From assembly GCA_015345905.1 (NCBI GenBank), contig JADDTR010000008.1, forward strand, positions 124,001 to 188,000: 64,000 nt of DNA, given 5' to 3'. Positions 21,511 through 32,584 of the stretch are shown one piece after another (within the stretch, counting starts at the first letter, position 1; every line of letters starts with the position of its first letter). Source of the stretch: Aotearoamyces nothofagi. Its lineage: Eukaryota > Ascomycota > Leotiomycetes > Leotiales > Tympanidaceae. The translations under genes and the position numbers were made by a program. The notes under the pieces are model-generated. The model had not been told where the DNA came from, searched no databases, and was given only the letters and a program-made list of their open reading frames with translations.

Positions 21511-23880
21511 TCATCGAATGCCCAGGTGCGTCCTGGGCGATCTCAGGCCCTCTTGCGAACTCGCTTCTGGCGGTCTGATTTCCAGAGGACTTATCTCCAC
21601 GGGACTCGGCAGCGTCCACCTGCTGCCCAGCTCCATGCAGGTAACGCCTTCGATGTTCTCTTCCGACCGCTCCTGTGTCTCGGCTGGTAGGGCGGCGGCT
21701 TTCTCATCACCAAACGCGCCGCCCTTTTCTAATTTGGGCCAGCTCAGGCTGCAGACGAACAAGACAGATACCGCGGCCCAGACTACGGCTGCGATAAATG
21801 GGCCGTGCAGTGCGCTTACTACAGCGGCGAGGACCTGGGGCTGCTGGGCTGGGGAGACAGAGGTGCTGATACTGCGTGTGTTCTTGAGGAGTGCGCCGAC
21901 TAGGTCTTTGGGGAGGCCGAGGGAGAGGAGATTGTGCTTGAGAACAGTGGTGAAGATTATAGTCGATATTTGAACAGAGAGTGCACTGGTAAGTGTCAGC
22001 ATGTCAGTAGTATTGGCCGGAGAGGAGGATAGGAGACTTACGGTCCTAAAACCTGACACATCTGGATCAGGCCCTGCGCTCTAACAAGCCCATCACGGCT
22101 CAAAACCGACCGTGGGAATATTAGCATTGATAACCAGACGAGACCAACACCTAACCCAACCAGCACTTGAAACCCAATTGTATTTCCGGTCGTTAAATGT
22201 TGCGGGAGTGTGGTAAAAAGGCCGGCACCAATAGTGAAGAGCGCCGCTCCGAGAAGAGCTATGGGGTTGAAATAAGAGATTTTGAAAGATACGACTGTCC
22301 CTATTACGGCGCCGACGCTCATTAGGCCTGGGAGTACGAGGGTTCGAATCCCGCTTTCCTGGGCTGTGAGGCCTTGCGCTGTCTGCTTATATCAGTACTC
22401 TGAAAATAGACCGTAGATCGATGATTGATTTGGAGGGAATACGAACTTGGAGGAGCAAGGGCATGAAGATGATTATACTCCCTACTCCGGCCATCTCGGA
22501 GAAGATGATCCCACATGTCGCCCAAACATTTCTCTCCGCAATAATGTCCTTTGGAAACAACGCCTCTTCTTTCTTAAACCTCTGCTGTATCAACAACGCG
22601 ACAGCCGCAGCACCTGATAAAACTAGTAGGACAACGACTTTCGCAGCTCCCCAGCCATCCGTTGGCGCAAACTGCAGCCCCAGCAGTAATGCCAGGAGCG
22701 TAATACAAAGCAGCGCCGTCCCGGCAAGATCCAGGCCTTTCACCTTTGCCAGAAAGGACTTCTCGTACTCGCCATGCAGAGGACGAGTCGCGAATCCGCC
22801 GAGACAGGCAAAGAAAACAAGACCGAGCATGGGGAGGTTGATCCAGAAGATCCAGCGCCATCCGATCGTGTCGGTGATGACGCCTCCTATGACAGGGCCG
22901 ATACAGGCGCTCACGCCCAAGACGACCGAGAACGCGCCCAACAGCACGTTCTGCTCCCGCGTCGTGGAGACGAGGGTCATGATTTTTATGCCCCCTAGAG
23001 TCAGGCCCACGGCGCCGATCCCCGACACTGTGCGGCCGGCTATCAGGGCGTCTGAGCTTTGCGATGTTGCTGCTACCAGGGATCCGGCTTGGGTTCTTGT
23101 TAATGGACTTTTCTTATAGCTCAAGATTTCGAGGGGTAGCGCTTACCGATGAAGACGACGACGGATGAGAGATATACAAAGCTGACGTTCCACACTGCGT
23201 AAACCTTACTGAATAGTGGATGGAAGACCGTCTGTGGGAGCAAATATGCCGACGAATACCATCCAATCTGCTGTAAGCTGTTGAAATCAGCTGCAATGGT
23301 GGGGAGGGCGGTGGCTGTTTGGCTAGTTAGCCATCTTTACTTCCTTGCCCAAAGAAGAATATGGATATTCAATACTTGCCAAGAATTGCTTGATCTAGAC
23401 CGACCTTATTAAAACCATAGAAGTCAGTTATATTCCTCTCTCTAACGCCCTCGCATGTTGCGGGTCTATATTCAGCAATCTACATACTGTAAAACACGCC
23501 AACCCAACACCCAGCATGACGAGCGATTTCCTCCAAGCTGGCAACTTTACAATAACATCATTTTCCGGATTCTCTTGCACCGTCAACGTCTGCGCTTCTT
23601 CATCTCCATGTTTCCGAGGTCCTGAGAGCTGGGAGACTGGGATCGGAACCGGGGCGATTCGCGATTGGGCTGCCTCGGCGATAGCTCCATTACGGAGATC
23701 TGGCGCGGTCGATATAGTCAAGAACGGTCTTTTCGGCAGCGAGTGTTCCTGCCACGCTTTCGAAGCCATCCTCTTCAGAAAAACCACACAGTCAGGAAAA
23801 TCATCGAGGAGGAGAGTTCCTCGAGACCGGGAAACGGTACCGCCAGCGCTCGTGCTGGCATCGAGATGCCCTCCAGCCAT
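21511..23880 (-). CDS. MFS transporter of the DHA2 (14-TM drug:H+ antiporter) type, 680 aa
   Basis: Six exons: 23488-23880, 23380-23404, 23147-23314, 22447-23087, 22042-22382 and 21511-21985, all in phase. Exon 2 is a 25-nt microexon and the intron after it (23315-23379) uses a GC donor (GCAAGT). Transporter motifs in order are FT-VGLDQAILATALPTI (first TM, split by introns), IGWYSSAYLLPQTVF, GRTVSGIGAVGL, the antiporter motif C region VLGVSACIGPVIGGVITD, GWRWIFWINLP and LLQTAQGLTAQESGIRTL. About 105-140 polar residues precede TM1; a second ATG at 23769 could be the true start and would give 643 aa. Such proteins export drugs and secondary metabolites at the plasma membrane. It is divergent from the acyltransferase gene 915 bp away, which supports a role in the neighbouring cluster. 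Confidence 0.9.
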
Positions 23881-24794
23881 GGCAGAAGAGACAGTGCCCG
23901 AATAGGTCTAACACGGCACCCAAGCCTGGCTCTCCTTCTCGATGTCTTGGATAGGTCCGCAGGTGGGAGCCGTGGTACGCGCCGCGCGAAGCCACACTGC
24001 GGACCGGGTCTCACTCCAGAATTACCTCAAACTCAAATGTCGGCGACGAAAACTGGGCTGCGGGACTGCTGCGGGGTGGCGCGGCAGGGATCAGAGGCCG
24101 GATTGCACGACGCACGACGATCGCTCGAGGAGGATGGTGATGATGTGTCTGTCTCAAACGCTCGATGTCCATGCCTGCTACACAATTCAGGAAACGGTCA
24201 GTGTCGGCAGCAAATGAGTAATGCTGCTTCAAATACCCACCTACGTCTGCCTCGGGGAATCTAGCCTAGCTTATGACTTACCTAGCTGCGCCGAAGGGGC
24301 TTATCACTTTCTTATAAACTGCGCCATTTTATAGCCTCGGCCTGCTGATCTGTAAGGGAAGAAGTGTTGTACAGAAGGGTCGGACAGGAGTAACGGAGTA
24401 CTGTCTGAGGTCTGAATGACTCGCTCTAAACCTTCCTGGCAGATGTCGGTGAAGGCTTTGAGATAAAAAAAATCGACTCATGTTAAATATACTAATATTA
24501 TAGGAACAGATGAAATCGTCTTGCCCGTTATGGGTGGCCTCTAAGTTTTCGGGTGGCCCGCTGATTACAAGGCTGACACGAGGGCTGTCGTCTTTGCCAA
24601 TGACCGTTAAAGAGCTGTCGCCCTTGATACCTAGTTATACGTTTGCCCTGTTTCGTATGATAACAGAAGAGGCATCACCAATTTGCACGTGGTATCGTAT
24701 CTATCATCCAACAGCACTCATTCTTATTGAGAACCAGAACTCAATCTAGAAGACCACAAAACTATCATTTTATTCCACAGCAGAAACCCTACCA
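23881..24794. promoter_or_regulatory. Shared intergenic region between divergent MFS and acyltransferase genes
   Basis: About 0.9 kb separates the two start codons, so both promoters must lie here. No TATA box or palindromic Zn-cluster site is obvious enough to name. Short frames near 23900-24260 on both strands have no recognisable domain. Confidence 0.45.
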
Positions 24795-26398
24795 ATGGAG
24801 AAAACGAGCAAACCTTATACGATCATCCGCAGAGCAGGTGAGCACATCCCACCGCTAGACTGGACAATAACTTACTTCGTCCAGGACCATTAGAAAGTCT
24901 CTACGGGTTTCAGCACGATGCGGGCTTGGAAGGCAACGTCTCCATAACAGCATCATATGCCCATTCCTCTGGCAAGAAGCTAGACATCGACACCGCCTAC
25001 GCCGCTCTCCACCACGTCGCCAAAGACCATCCCCATGTCGGGTTCATGCAGATCCGCAGAGATAACGGGTCTGGAAGCATTCTTCGCTGGACCGCGCGGC
25101 TGGACAACGTCGACTTCTCCGTCGCAGCGCGCTTCGTCGACGGCCCGGACGTGGACTTGGAGAGGGTCCATGAAGAGGAGGCCAACCACTGGTTTGACTC
25201 TTCAGCCGAAGAGCCGTTCTTCCGCGCTGCCATCGTCAACGGAGAGCATGTCATCCTCACCGGCCACGGGCACCTGGTCTGTGACGGCGTGTCGGCGAAG
25301 GCCTTCCACCAGTCCTTCCTCTCTGCTCTCAACGCCGGCGAGGAGCTGTGGCGGCCAAACGGCGTCCGGGTTTCCTCCAGAACACCGCTCGCTCCGGTCC
25401 CGCACGTGGCGCCGCGGGAGAATCGTGTTCTGGCAATGGCGCCGCGCATACCGACTCTCGTCCTCCTGCTGGTCGTCTTCCTGGATCTCCTCTGGACGGC
25501 GGCGATGAGGCTGATGTATCCGCGGCGGCGCCAGCTCTTCTCTGACGCCACTCACACATGGTACCAGCGACGGAAGGGCGACGAGCTGAAGCGGAAGCGC
25601 CTAAGAGAGTTCAAGAACGGCGAAACTATCCGCTTGCCGGTTACAAAATACAAGACGGTTTCGCTCTCCCCAGACGTCATGGCGGCGCTGCTGGCACTGT
25701 GCAAAGAGAACAAGGTATCATTCAACGCACTCCTTCACACCATCCTCGTCTCTGTTCTAGCTACAGACGTATATCCCAACGCCACGTTCGGCCGCACCAT
25801 GACAGCCGTGAGCTACCGCCGCTTCTCTACTACCTCTGAGAGCGAGCTGGCCGACGAAGCCGGAGTGGTCCAGTGGGCCCAGCGCCTGAAGAAGTTCCGC
25901 GCCATCTACGCGCCGCAAAACGCGCACCGGTCCGGCGCAATGATCTGGAGCGCGACGGCGGCGTACAGGAGATTCGTCGTCCGAGACCTCGGCAACGCGA
26001 GGAAGCACCTGACGTCGCTGAGCTGGCTGAAGCTCGTCGGCCGGACGGACTCGCAGCTCGCAGGGGGCCTCTGGGCGATCGGGTTCCAGCGCCACCACAC
26101 GGTCGACATCACCAATATCGGCGTGCTGGTCCCGGCGGCGACGCCCGTGCAGCAGAGGAGGGCGCAGACGGGGGCGTGGAGGATGACGCACGCGTCCTTC
26201 CACCCCACGGCGACGGAGGGCCAGATCGGGAGCTCGATGAAGATCGGGGCCGTCAGCCTGAAAGGAGGCGGCTCTACCATGGCGCTCGCCTTTGACCCCA
26301 GCGTCTTGCCGGAGGGGTCGGTGCAGGCTTTCAGAGATGCTCTCGAGAGGAGGATGCTTGACTTGTCCGGCATCAAAAACCCCCAGCAAGGAAGATAG
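24795..26398 (+). CDS. Alcohol O-acyltransferase (AATase/ATF family), 518 aa
   Basis: Exon 1 is 24795-24837 (MEKTSKPYTIIRRAG) and exon 2 is 24885-26398, joined across a 47-bp intron (GTGAGC...GTCCAG). The protein begins with the family's N-terminal GPLESLYGFQHDAGLEGNV pattern, has the HxxxDG active-site motif in GHGHLVCDGVSAKAFH at about residue 150, a hydrophobic segment (TLVLLLVVFLDLLW) near 210-225, and KVSFNALLHTILVSVLA, typical of the second domain. Enzymes of this family transfer acetyl or other acyl groups from CoA to alcohols, usually at lipid membranes. GC content is much higher than in flanking DNA. Next to five P450s and an exporter, a role in acylating a hydroxylated metabolite is the natural inference. 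Length is normal and all key residues are present. Confidence 0.85.
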
Positions 26399-27623
26399 AT
26401 AGATAGATGGATGGATTTATTCAAATAATCCTTCCTGGGCGTAGAGCGGTAGGGAAATCAGGAACACGTATTCTCACTATCCACACTACGAGACCCTACC
26501 CCGAGCAGCCCGCAGAGCACAGCACGCTGCCGTAGAGCGTCGCCGTGCCAGGCAACGAAAGTCCAGAAAAACCATTCCCCCCCCCCCCTCCCCCCCCTCC
26601 CACCGAACCCCCCCCTAGCCTCTAGCATACCTAAACACCGAGCGAAGCGCCAGGCCTCTTTCCCCGCAACAAGCCCGCGGAAGACGCCTCTGCCAGACCG
26701 CGCGCCGTCTCCCCCCCCCCCCCCTTCCCACCGCCACCCTCTGCAGGAAGTGACGAAGAAGAAAAAACGTGAGCCTGCTGATCCCCCGCGGTACGGCATG
26801 CGTAGCACGGCCACAGCCACGGCGGGGATGGGATGGGATGGGATGGGATGGGCGCTGTCACATCCCGTAACCTGAACAAGGCCGCGCGCACGCCCAGGGA
26901 GGGCAACCCCGTTTCCTCCCCTGCTGCTGCTGCTGCCGCCGCTCGCACGGCATAGCATGGCATAGCGAGACACCCCACCCCTCCTATCAGCGCCTCCAGC
27001 CCCCCCCCTTTCCGCCAATACCCACATCCATCTCGCCATCCCAGCTCCCAGCTCCTGTACAAGGGCCGGCTTCTGATTCTGATGTTTCTCGGCCTGCGGG
27101 GCTGGGCTGCTGATGGTTATTTGCGCAGTCGGTGGAGGTTTTTGGGTTGGGAAAGGTGGGCGGCGAGGGGTAAGAAGCGGGCGAGATTTCTCTCTCTCGG
27201 CGTGGAATATATAGATAGCGTTGAAGAGAGTATTCCTTCTAGCCTTGCTATAGATCGGACCATGGACTTTGAAAAGTTTATGGTATTCCGTCTGTCATTC
27301 GACGGCTTCGTCAATCACTTCGCTATTCATAGAATTTAGGTATAGACGGCAAACTTTATATTAAGGCCAGACTATAAGCATATCTTTCTGAATGAAGCAA
27401 AGAGCCATTATTCTTCGTACAAAGGTTTTGGATAGAGCAATTTCCGCAACACACTTTTCCACCCTATTATGTTTTCGGTTCAGCTCAAAAATACGCTGCA
27501 GGACGAAGATAACATCCCAAATCCCTGCTCGAGGAAAGTACAATACAGCAATAGCAACGCATAATCAGCCAGTAGTGAATTGCAAGCTACCTTCCGTGCA
27601 TTCTGCCAAACCGTGTCTTCCAT
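26399..27623. other. Intergenic stretch with C-homopolymers
   Basis: Contains C runs near 26578-26602 and 26713-26725, a GGGAT repeat (about 26825-26850) and a CTG/GCTGCC run near 26922-26940. Minus-strand frames of up to 193 codons cross this area but consist of Gly/Arg/Trp-rich compositional sequence. No gene is supported. The last 250 bp is the 3' flank of the RTA1 gene. Confidence 0.5.
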
Positions 27624-28580
27624 TCAAAGTTTCTTCGAAGTCTCTGGCAGACTGGACAGCGATGGTTCTGATCCCGCGGAATTCTTAACCCTCGGCAACA
27701 CGACGGCCGGATCGACAATGTTGTAAATCCCCACGGCAATAATCATCATCACGGCATCAAGAACAAGAAAGAACCTCTCGTGCGTAATCAGGAACCCAGA
27801 CCAGCCCTGCGCTAGTTCAATAGTGCGGTAAATGCTGCGGATATAGATTGTCGTTACCGAAACCGAGACAGTCGCAATAATCAAAAACGTCATCTTCGGC
27901 AGCCCCTCATTTCGTCTATTCCTCCGCAAGAAATCAAGCAGAAGAACTACAAATACCGTCATGGTGGCTAGTTGGAATACTATACCGGCCACCATTGTGA
28001 GTGTACCAGGTCTTGTGTTGCCGTCGACCTTGTTCGCGGCTTCGGATGCTAGGGCGCCGCCGACGGCTTGGACTACCAGAGAGCAGATGTCGCAGGTACA
28101 GAATATGTAGAGGTATTGTGCTGGCTTCAGAATGCTGGACTTCGGACCGGCAAGAGTGATTAGCTGGCCGAGGACAACGTAGGCACCTGCGATGATAAAG
28201 GTGGGAGCGAGAATGAGCGTGGTGATCTGCATCAGGAAGGCGTTTTGGTTGTAGGGACACTTGGAAGACCAGGTTCGGCCTGACCAGCCTATGACTTCGA
28301 CTTTGAGGAGAGTTAGATATGTGATCTGAGGTGGAGGATTGATATTTCAAGCAGGGAACTTACTGAGAGCTCCGAATGCGAAGAGGATGGAAGTTGAACG
28401 TCGTAGTCGGACTGCTTGGATGGTGTGGAGGAGCATGGAGATGAAGAAGAGGATGCAGAAGATCATTCCGGCTGCAAAGGTGGGCGTGTAGCCATAGTTG
28501 TTGCTGATGCCGGGAAGGAGATGTACGCAGCCGACACGGAACTCAAGGATCTCAGCGGGTGTGTATGTTACGTTTGACAT
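27624..28580 (-). CDS. RTA1-family multi-pass membrane protein, 297 aa
   Basis: Exon 1 is 28364-28580 and exon 2 is 27624-28300, joined by a 63-bp intron (GTAAGT...TCAAAG) in phase 1. The spliced junction gives FGALIEVIGWSGR, matching the conserved E-(V/I)-(I/L)-G-Y/W-x-GR of RTA1-like proteins. Further support is NQNAFLMQITTLILAPTF, GAYVVLGQLI, CDICSLVVQAVGG and IYIRSIYRTIELAQGW. Seven membrane segments are visible. RTA1-family proteins (yeast RTA1, RSB1) are linked to sterol-inhibitor resistance and sphingoid base export. Inside this cluster it could give self-protection or lipid handling; that role is inference. The N-terminus has an NVT glycosylation site. Confidence 0.9.
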
Positions 28581-28869
28581 TGTGGGTGACGTGACTGACG
28601 GCGATGTTGCTGTTGTTGTTGAGGGAAGCTTTGAGGAGAAGCGGCAGGAGTGAGGTGGGAGAAGAGAAAGTGGGAGAAGAGAAAGAGAAGGACGAGAACG
28701 AGAGCGAAAACAAAGTAAGCGAGTGTATCAGTAATGCCCACTGGCTTGGTTCTCGTTTTGTGTAACGTGAGGACGAGGACGTTCTCCCTAGAGGAGTGCG
28801 GTCGAAACTCTGGGCGGTGCTTCAGCAGTCGAACAAAGGCGCAGTGAGTAATTGGCGATTCACGGGGTG

Positions 28870-29095
28870 CTCTGCAGCGCTGCTCCCCTGAGAATAGGGA
28901 GTGCTCCCAGCAGCGCTCCCCTAAGCTCCCAAATTATAGTGAATATTCCTAGCACTGCTCCCCTAAGCTCCCCTAAGGTCAGTGAATCCCCCCAGCGCTT
29001 CTCCCCTAAGCTCCCAAATTATAGTGAATATTCCCAGCACAGCTACCCTAAGCACCCCTAAGCACCCCTAAGCACCCCAAGCTCAGTGAATCCTC
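28870..29095. repeat. Degenerate tandem repeats of a GCTCCCCTAAG-type unit
   Basis: GCTCCCCTAAGCTCCC followed by AAATTATAGTGAATATTCC occurs at about 28915 and 29000 with ~85-bp spacing, separated by shorter units ending in CAGTGAATCC. At 29051-29080 the word CCCCTAAGCA is repeated three times with 11-bp spacing. No coding frame is involved. Confidence 0.75.
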
Positions 29096-29443
29096 CTCGC
29101 TGGGCGACCCCCAGCTGCTCAGCATACCAGGCTGTCGTAATTCCAGGGTGCATCCGTACTCTGCATATGCTGCACGGCACACCGCCTGAGCCATTTTGCG
29201 CAATCATTCCTCGATAGTATTTACAAAGGTATATACAGTGTAAGATGCAGTATCTACTTGGGAATACGTGCGAGTCAGCACTTCTAGGCAATCCTATCCT
29301 GAGATGTCGAGATACGTAGAAGTTAGCACCCTATATCAGGCCGTATATCTGGCCTCGACATGATCGAAGCACGTGGATTTTGATAATGACTACGGTGGTG
29401 TAGCATGGATGCGTACGAGTCGGACTAAACAGATGAAATGAAG

Positions 29444-29540
29444 TAGATTGAATAGATCAAACAGATCAAACAGATTAAACAGATCAAATAGATCAAATAG
29501 ATCAAATAGATCAAATAGATCAAATAGATCAAATAGAATA
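29444..29540. repeat. 9-bp minisatellite (ATAGATCAA)n
   Basis: About ten head-to-tail copies of a 9-bp unit, grading from CAGATCAAA at the left to TAGATCAAA at the right. The minus strand gives an Ile-Tyr-Leu repeat in one frame because the unit is three codons, but the frame has no start context or flanking coding features and is taken as non-coding. Confidence 0.9.
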
Positions 29541-31044
29541 CCAGTTGTACCGGTAGAGGACCTGGCAGTTGTGCCTCCGAGTGGCGGCTCTGAGGCGCTG
29601 CCGTTGGAATAAGAAAAAACAGGGGATTAGCGGGATTGGGGTGGAGAAACCCCAGCCGCGACGGGGATCCTCGCTCCCTCACTCGCTCCCCGCTCAGCCG
29701 CTCAGCCGCTCGGCCACAACATTCAACATTCCCCTTGCCAGCGAGACGGCGCCAGCGATGTCTGTCCTGTCCTGTTCTGTTCTACAACTCCTCAGCCCTC
29801 GGCAACCATCCGTGCCAGACGGGCTTCTAAGTACGGACTGGCTGACTAGCCGTGACGATAACATGCGAATAGCACTACCATCGACTTCTCCAAGACCTTG
29901 CCGGCAGGAACATTGCTGCCAGGAGTTGGAGGCTGTAAGTTACCTCCCAGACATGTCCCAGGCGCCTTCAGTCACACATTGAGGTGCATTTACTGACAGA
30001 GCTAGTGTGGCCAGCAAGAACTCTCCGTCTTTTCACGGAATGTCAGGTATGTCGTGGAACTGAACAGTCCTAATGCGGTCTCCTACATCATATCTGTTGC
30101 ATGCACCTTATTACGGAAATACAAAGAATGTTCGAACCATGCTCAGACAGAGCTTAGAGTCAATAGCCTATCTCTAATCTCTATATCAGCCTTGCTTGCA
30201 GATACATGGTTCCAGCTATCAGCCTCGGTCCCTGATGATGGTATACTAGGACAACTCTCCCAAGGACAAGCGTGAACACCATCTTGGCCGAGAGGAGAGT
30301 GCCAGTACGCAGCAGTCTTTGTTTCTGCTATCTCTTATATTTTGGGCGCTTGCCATGCATGCTCTCCATACTCCTGTGCAACGAAGGGCTGTCTTACAAG
30401 TGTTGAGAGGTAGGGGATACAAACCAACCTAAATTACTGTTAAATATGCCGCGTTATAGCTGCAACCGATAACGCTTTTGAACTTCCGTGCATAACACGG
30501 TGTACGACGATCAGGCAATCCCTTGTCAGGATCGACGAAGCCATAAATGATACTACGAAATGCTAACCTCGAAATACATCGTGAACAACGACTAGAGTTG
30601 CTTCGCCTCAGTCCGGGATGTTTACCAGCTATTTAAGGGCGAGAAACAGAGGAAACATGGCTTCTTTAATCCACTGCCTAAATCTATGCTTATCAACAAA
30701 GCTAAATCAATGGCCATAGGAAAAACGCTACGAGGAGCAGAGGAATCTAAGCAAAGGGGGATCTTGCAACTTACAGGATGGGGATACTATACTTGAACAA
30801 GACTATCGCACTGTGGGAACCTCTAAGCCATCTGAGGCTGAGGTGGAACTTGAGATTGTCATACTTGCTACAGAAATGTACAGTACGGGCCCCTCATCGA
30901 GACCTGTCTCATACAGCCGTCTCAATCATGTGTATCATACTCAAAAGAAGGCCACATAATAAGATCAAATACAGCACCATTTCTTGAATCATTTTCACCC
31001 ATTTTTCTTCTTCTATATTTCCTCATTTTATTTTTACTACAACC

Positions 31045-32241
31045 ATGGTCTCTACCCCTTTTGATAACGTTGCGGTTGCTGCCGGCGCCTTTGTCGTCAC
31101 AGGCGTGTTTGACAGGATCGCAAAACATATGCTACAAGAGCGAGTCCTAGAATGGAACTCCAAACCCTTAGCTGTGCAGAGACGGCTGAGCGTAGAAACT
31201 GGCCTCATCCCTATGCGTTGTCTCCTCTTCTACATCACTGCACCACTCGTCTTGAATGCCTTTACATCGATGGAGAGATGGCGGCCTTCTGATACTGATT
31301 CGACCCTCTTGGCATGGTACGTATACATACATATATACCAATATACTATAGATGTACACACCTACATCCATGTACCTACCTATCTCCCCATGCAACCACT
31401 TCTACAGTATCCTAACAACCCGCACAGCTCTATCATGGCCGGCGCCTACCTCTACGACCTCACCGTCTCGCGTACCGACATCCTCTCTCTCATCCACCAC
31501 CTCATGGGTCCCATCCTCGTCATCTGGATCCGGCACAGCTATAGCACCTTCACAGCCACCGACGCTCCAATGCTCCGCCTCCTCTCCCACCTCGTTTTCT
31601 TTGGCGCCGCCATCAGCGGCTCCGCCACATCCGGTCTACTGCTCCACTTCAAGCTCCTCAAGTACGCGCTCCCACCGCCTCGCCTGCGCTCCCACATCAC
31701 CGCCCTCTGCGCCCTGCTCGCGGCCAGCTCCATCCTGTCGTGCTTCTTCGGTGTCGTCTATATCCACGCCTGGTTCGGTCCGCTGTACGCGCACTGGCGC
31801 GTCGCCAGCCTTGCTATCCTGTGCCTGCTTGGCTTCGAGTACTACCTACAGTGGCGCTGGCTATATCGCTTCGTATATCTCGTGCAGAACTTCCAGCCCG
31901 CACGCAAAGCCGCATCACCAAGCCTCAAACCTGACTTGGCCCATCCTCTCCCGCAAGACATGTCCTCGCGCTTCTCGAATCTCAACGCCGTCATGTTCGT
32001 CTGGTCGCTCTCCTTTGCCAGCTTATATGTTCGAGTCGTGTACTCCCTCGTCTTGGAGCTTTCTCTCAAAGCCGGCGAGTCTTTCACCGACGACCACGTG
32101 CCCGAACCCCTGACTAGCTTCGCCGTGCCGCTCGTTGTGCTGCTGGGTGTCGGTATGGAGACGGGGCGGCATGCTATTAGTGGCTTGGAGAGGAAGGCCG
32201 GTGTTGTGGCGCTGATGGGGCTTTGTGATGGGGCTTTGTAA
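31045..32241 (+). CDS. Multi-pass membrane protein, possibly TLC-domain-like, 361 aa
   Basis: Start at 31045 (ACCATGG context). Exon 1 is 31045-31316 and exon 2 is 31428-32241; the intron has donor GTACGT, a CTAAC branch-like element and acceptor CACAG. It is 111 bp and carries no stop, so an unspliced form stays open, but its low-complexity Tyr/His/Ile content argues for splicing. About eight hydrophobic segments are visible, including LIPMRCLLFYITAPLVL, TDILSLIHHLMGPILVIW and SSILSCFFGVVYIHAWFG. A His-His pair in the SLIHHL segment after YLYDLTVSR recalls TRAM/LAG1/CLN8 (TLC) proteins, but I cannot confirm the family. The place between the RTA1 and P450 genes suggests membership of the cluster. 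A lipid-modifying enzyme or an unrecognised membrane cyclase are possibilities only. Confidence 0.65.
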   Translation: MVSTPFDNVAVAAGAFVVTGVFDRIAKHMLQERVLEWNSKPLAVQRRLSVETGLIPMRCLLFYITAPLVLNAFTSMERWRPSDTDSTLLAWYVYIHIYQYTIDVHTYIHVPTYLPMQPLLQYPNNPHSSIMAGAYLYDLTVSRTDILSLIHHLMGPILVIWIRHSYSTFTATDAPMLRLLSHLVFFGAAISGSATSGLLLHFKLLKYALPPPRLRSHITALCALLAASSILSCFFGVVYIHAWFGPLYAHWRVASLAILCLLGFEYYLQWRWLYRFVYLVQNFQPARKAASPSLKPDLAHPLPQDMSSRFSNLNAVMFVWSLSFASLYVRVVYSLVLELSLKAGESFTDDHVPEPLTSFAVPLVVLLGVGMETGRHAISGLERKAGVVALMGLCDGAL

Positions 32242-32584
32242 TGCTTGTTTGGTTGTAGAGGCGGGCGAGGTTGGTATTAGAGTCGGTTGCCTCGACTTTG
32301 CAATTGGTCACCTTGGTATGCGTATGATAGCATGGTCTGAGACTCGGAGACGTGTTAGGCCCGGATCTGTGTCAGGCTTTCTTTTTTCCAGAGACGTATC
32401 TTATACGCGTCGAGAAATAAAAACATTCATTACGATATTTGCCTGTTCAGATCATTCAGACCTCGAGCAGCTCCGTAAACCAGCTTCGAATTCTAAGAAC
32501 TGACTCTTTCCAGAAACCAATCTATTCAGGGCTACACCTCTCTTCTCTAAAATGACACCCCTCCTTCTCCGCCTCCTCGCCATC
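32242..32584. other. Convergent 3' flanks of the membrane-protein and first P450 genes
   Basis: About 340 bp between two convergent stop codons. Both 3' UTRs and poly(A) sites should lie here. Nothing else is visible. Confidence 0.5.

Larger units (their letters stand above)
28581..31044. other. Gene-poor stretch with short tandem repeats
   Basis: About 2.5 kb. Repeats are listed separately (28870-29095 and 29444-29540). Frames at 29569-29982 and 30054-30275 have no domain, no convincing splice sites and biased composition. The final 100 bp is T/TC-rich and ends in a good start context for the membrane-protein gene. Confidence 0.45.

Noticed and set aside
26458-27062. Gly/Arg/Trp-rich minus-strand frames of 143-193 codons
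   Set aside because: They run through C homopolymers and GGGAT repeats and carry no domain.
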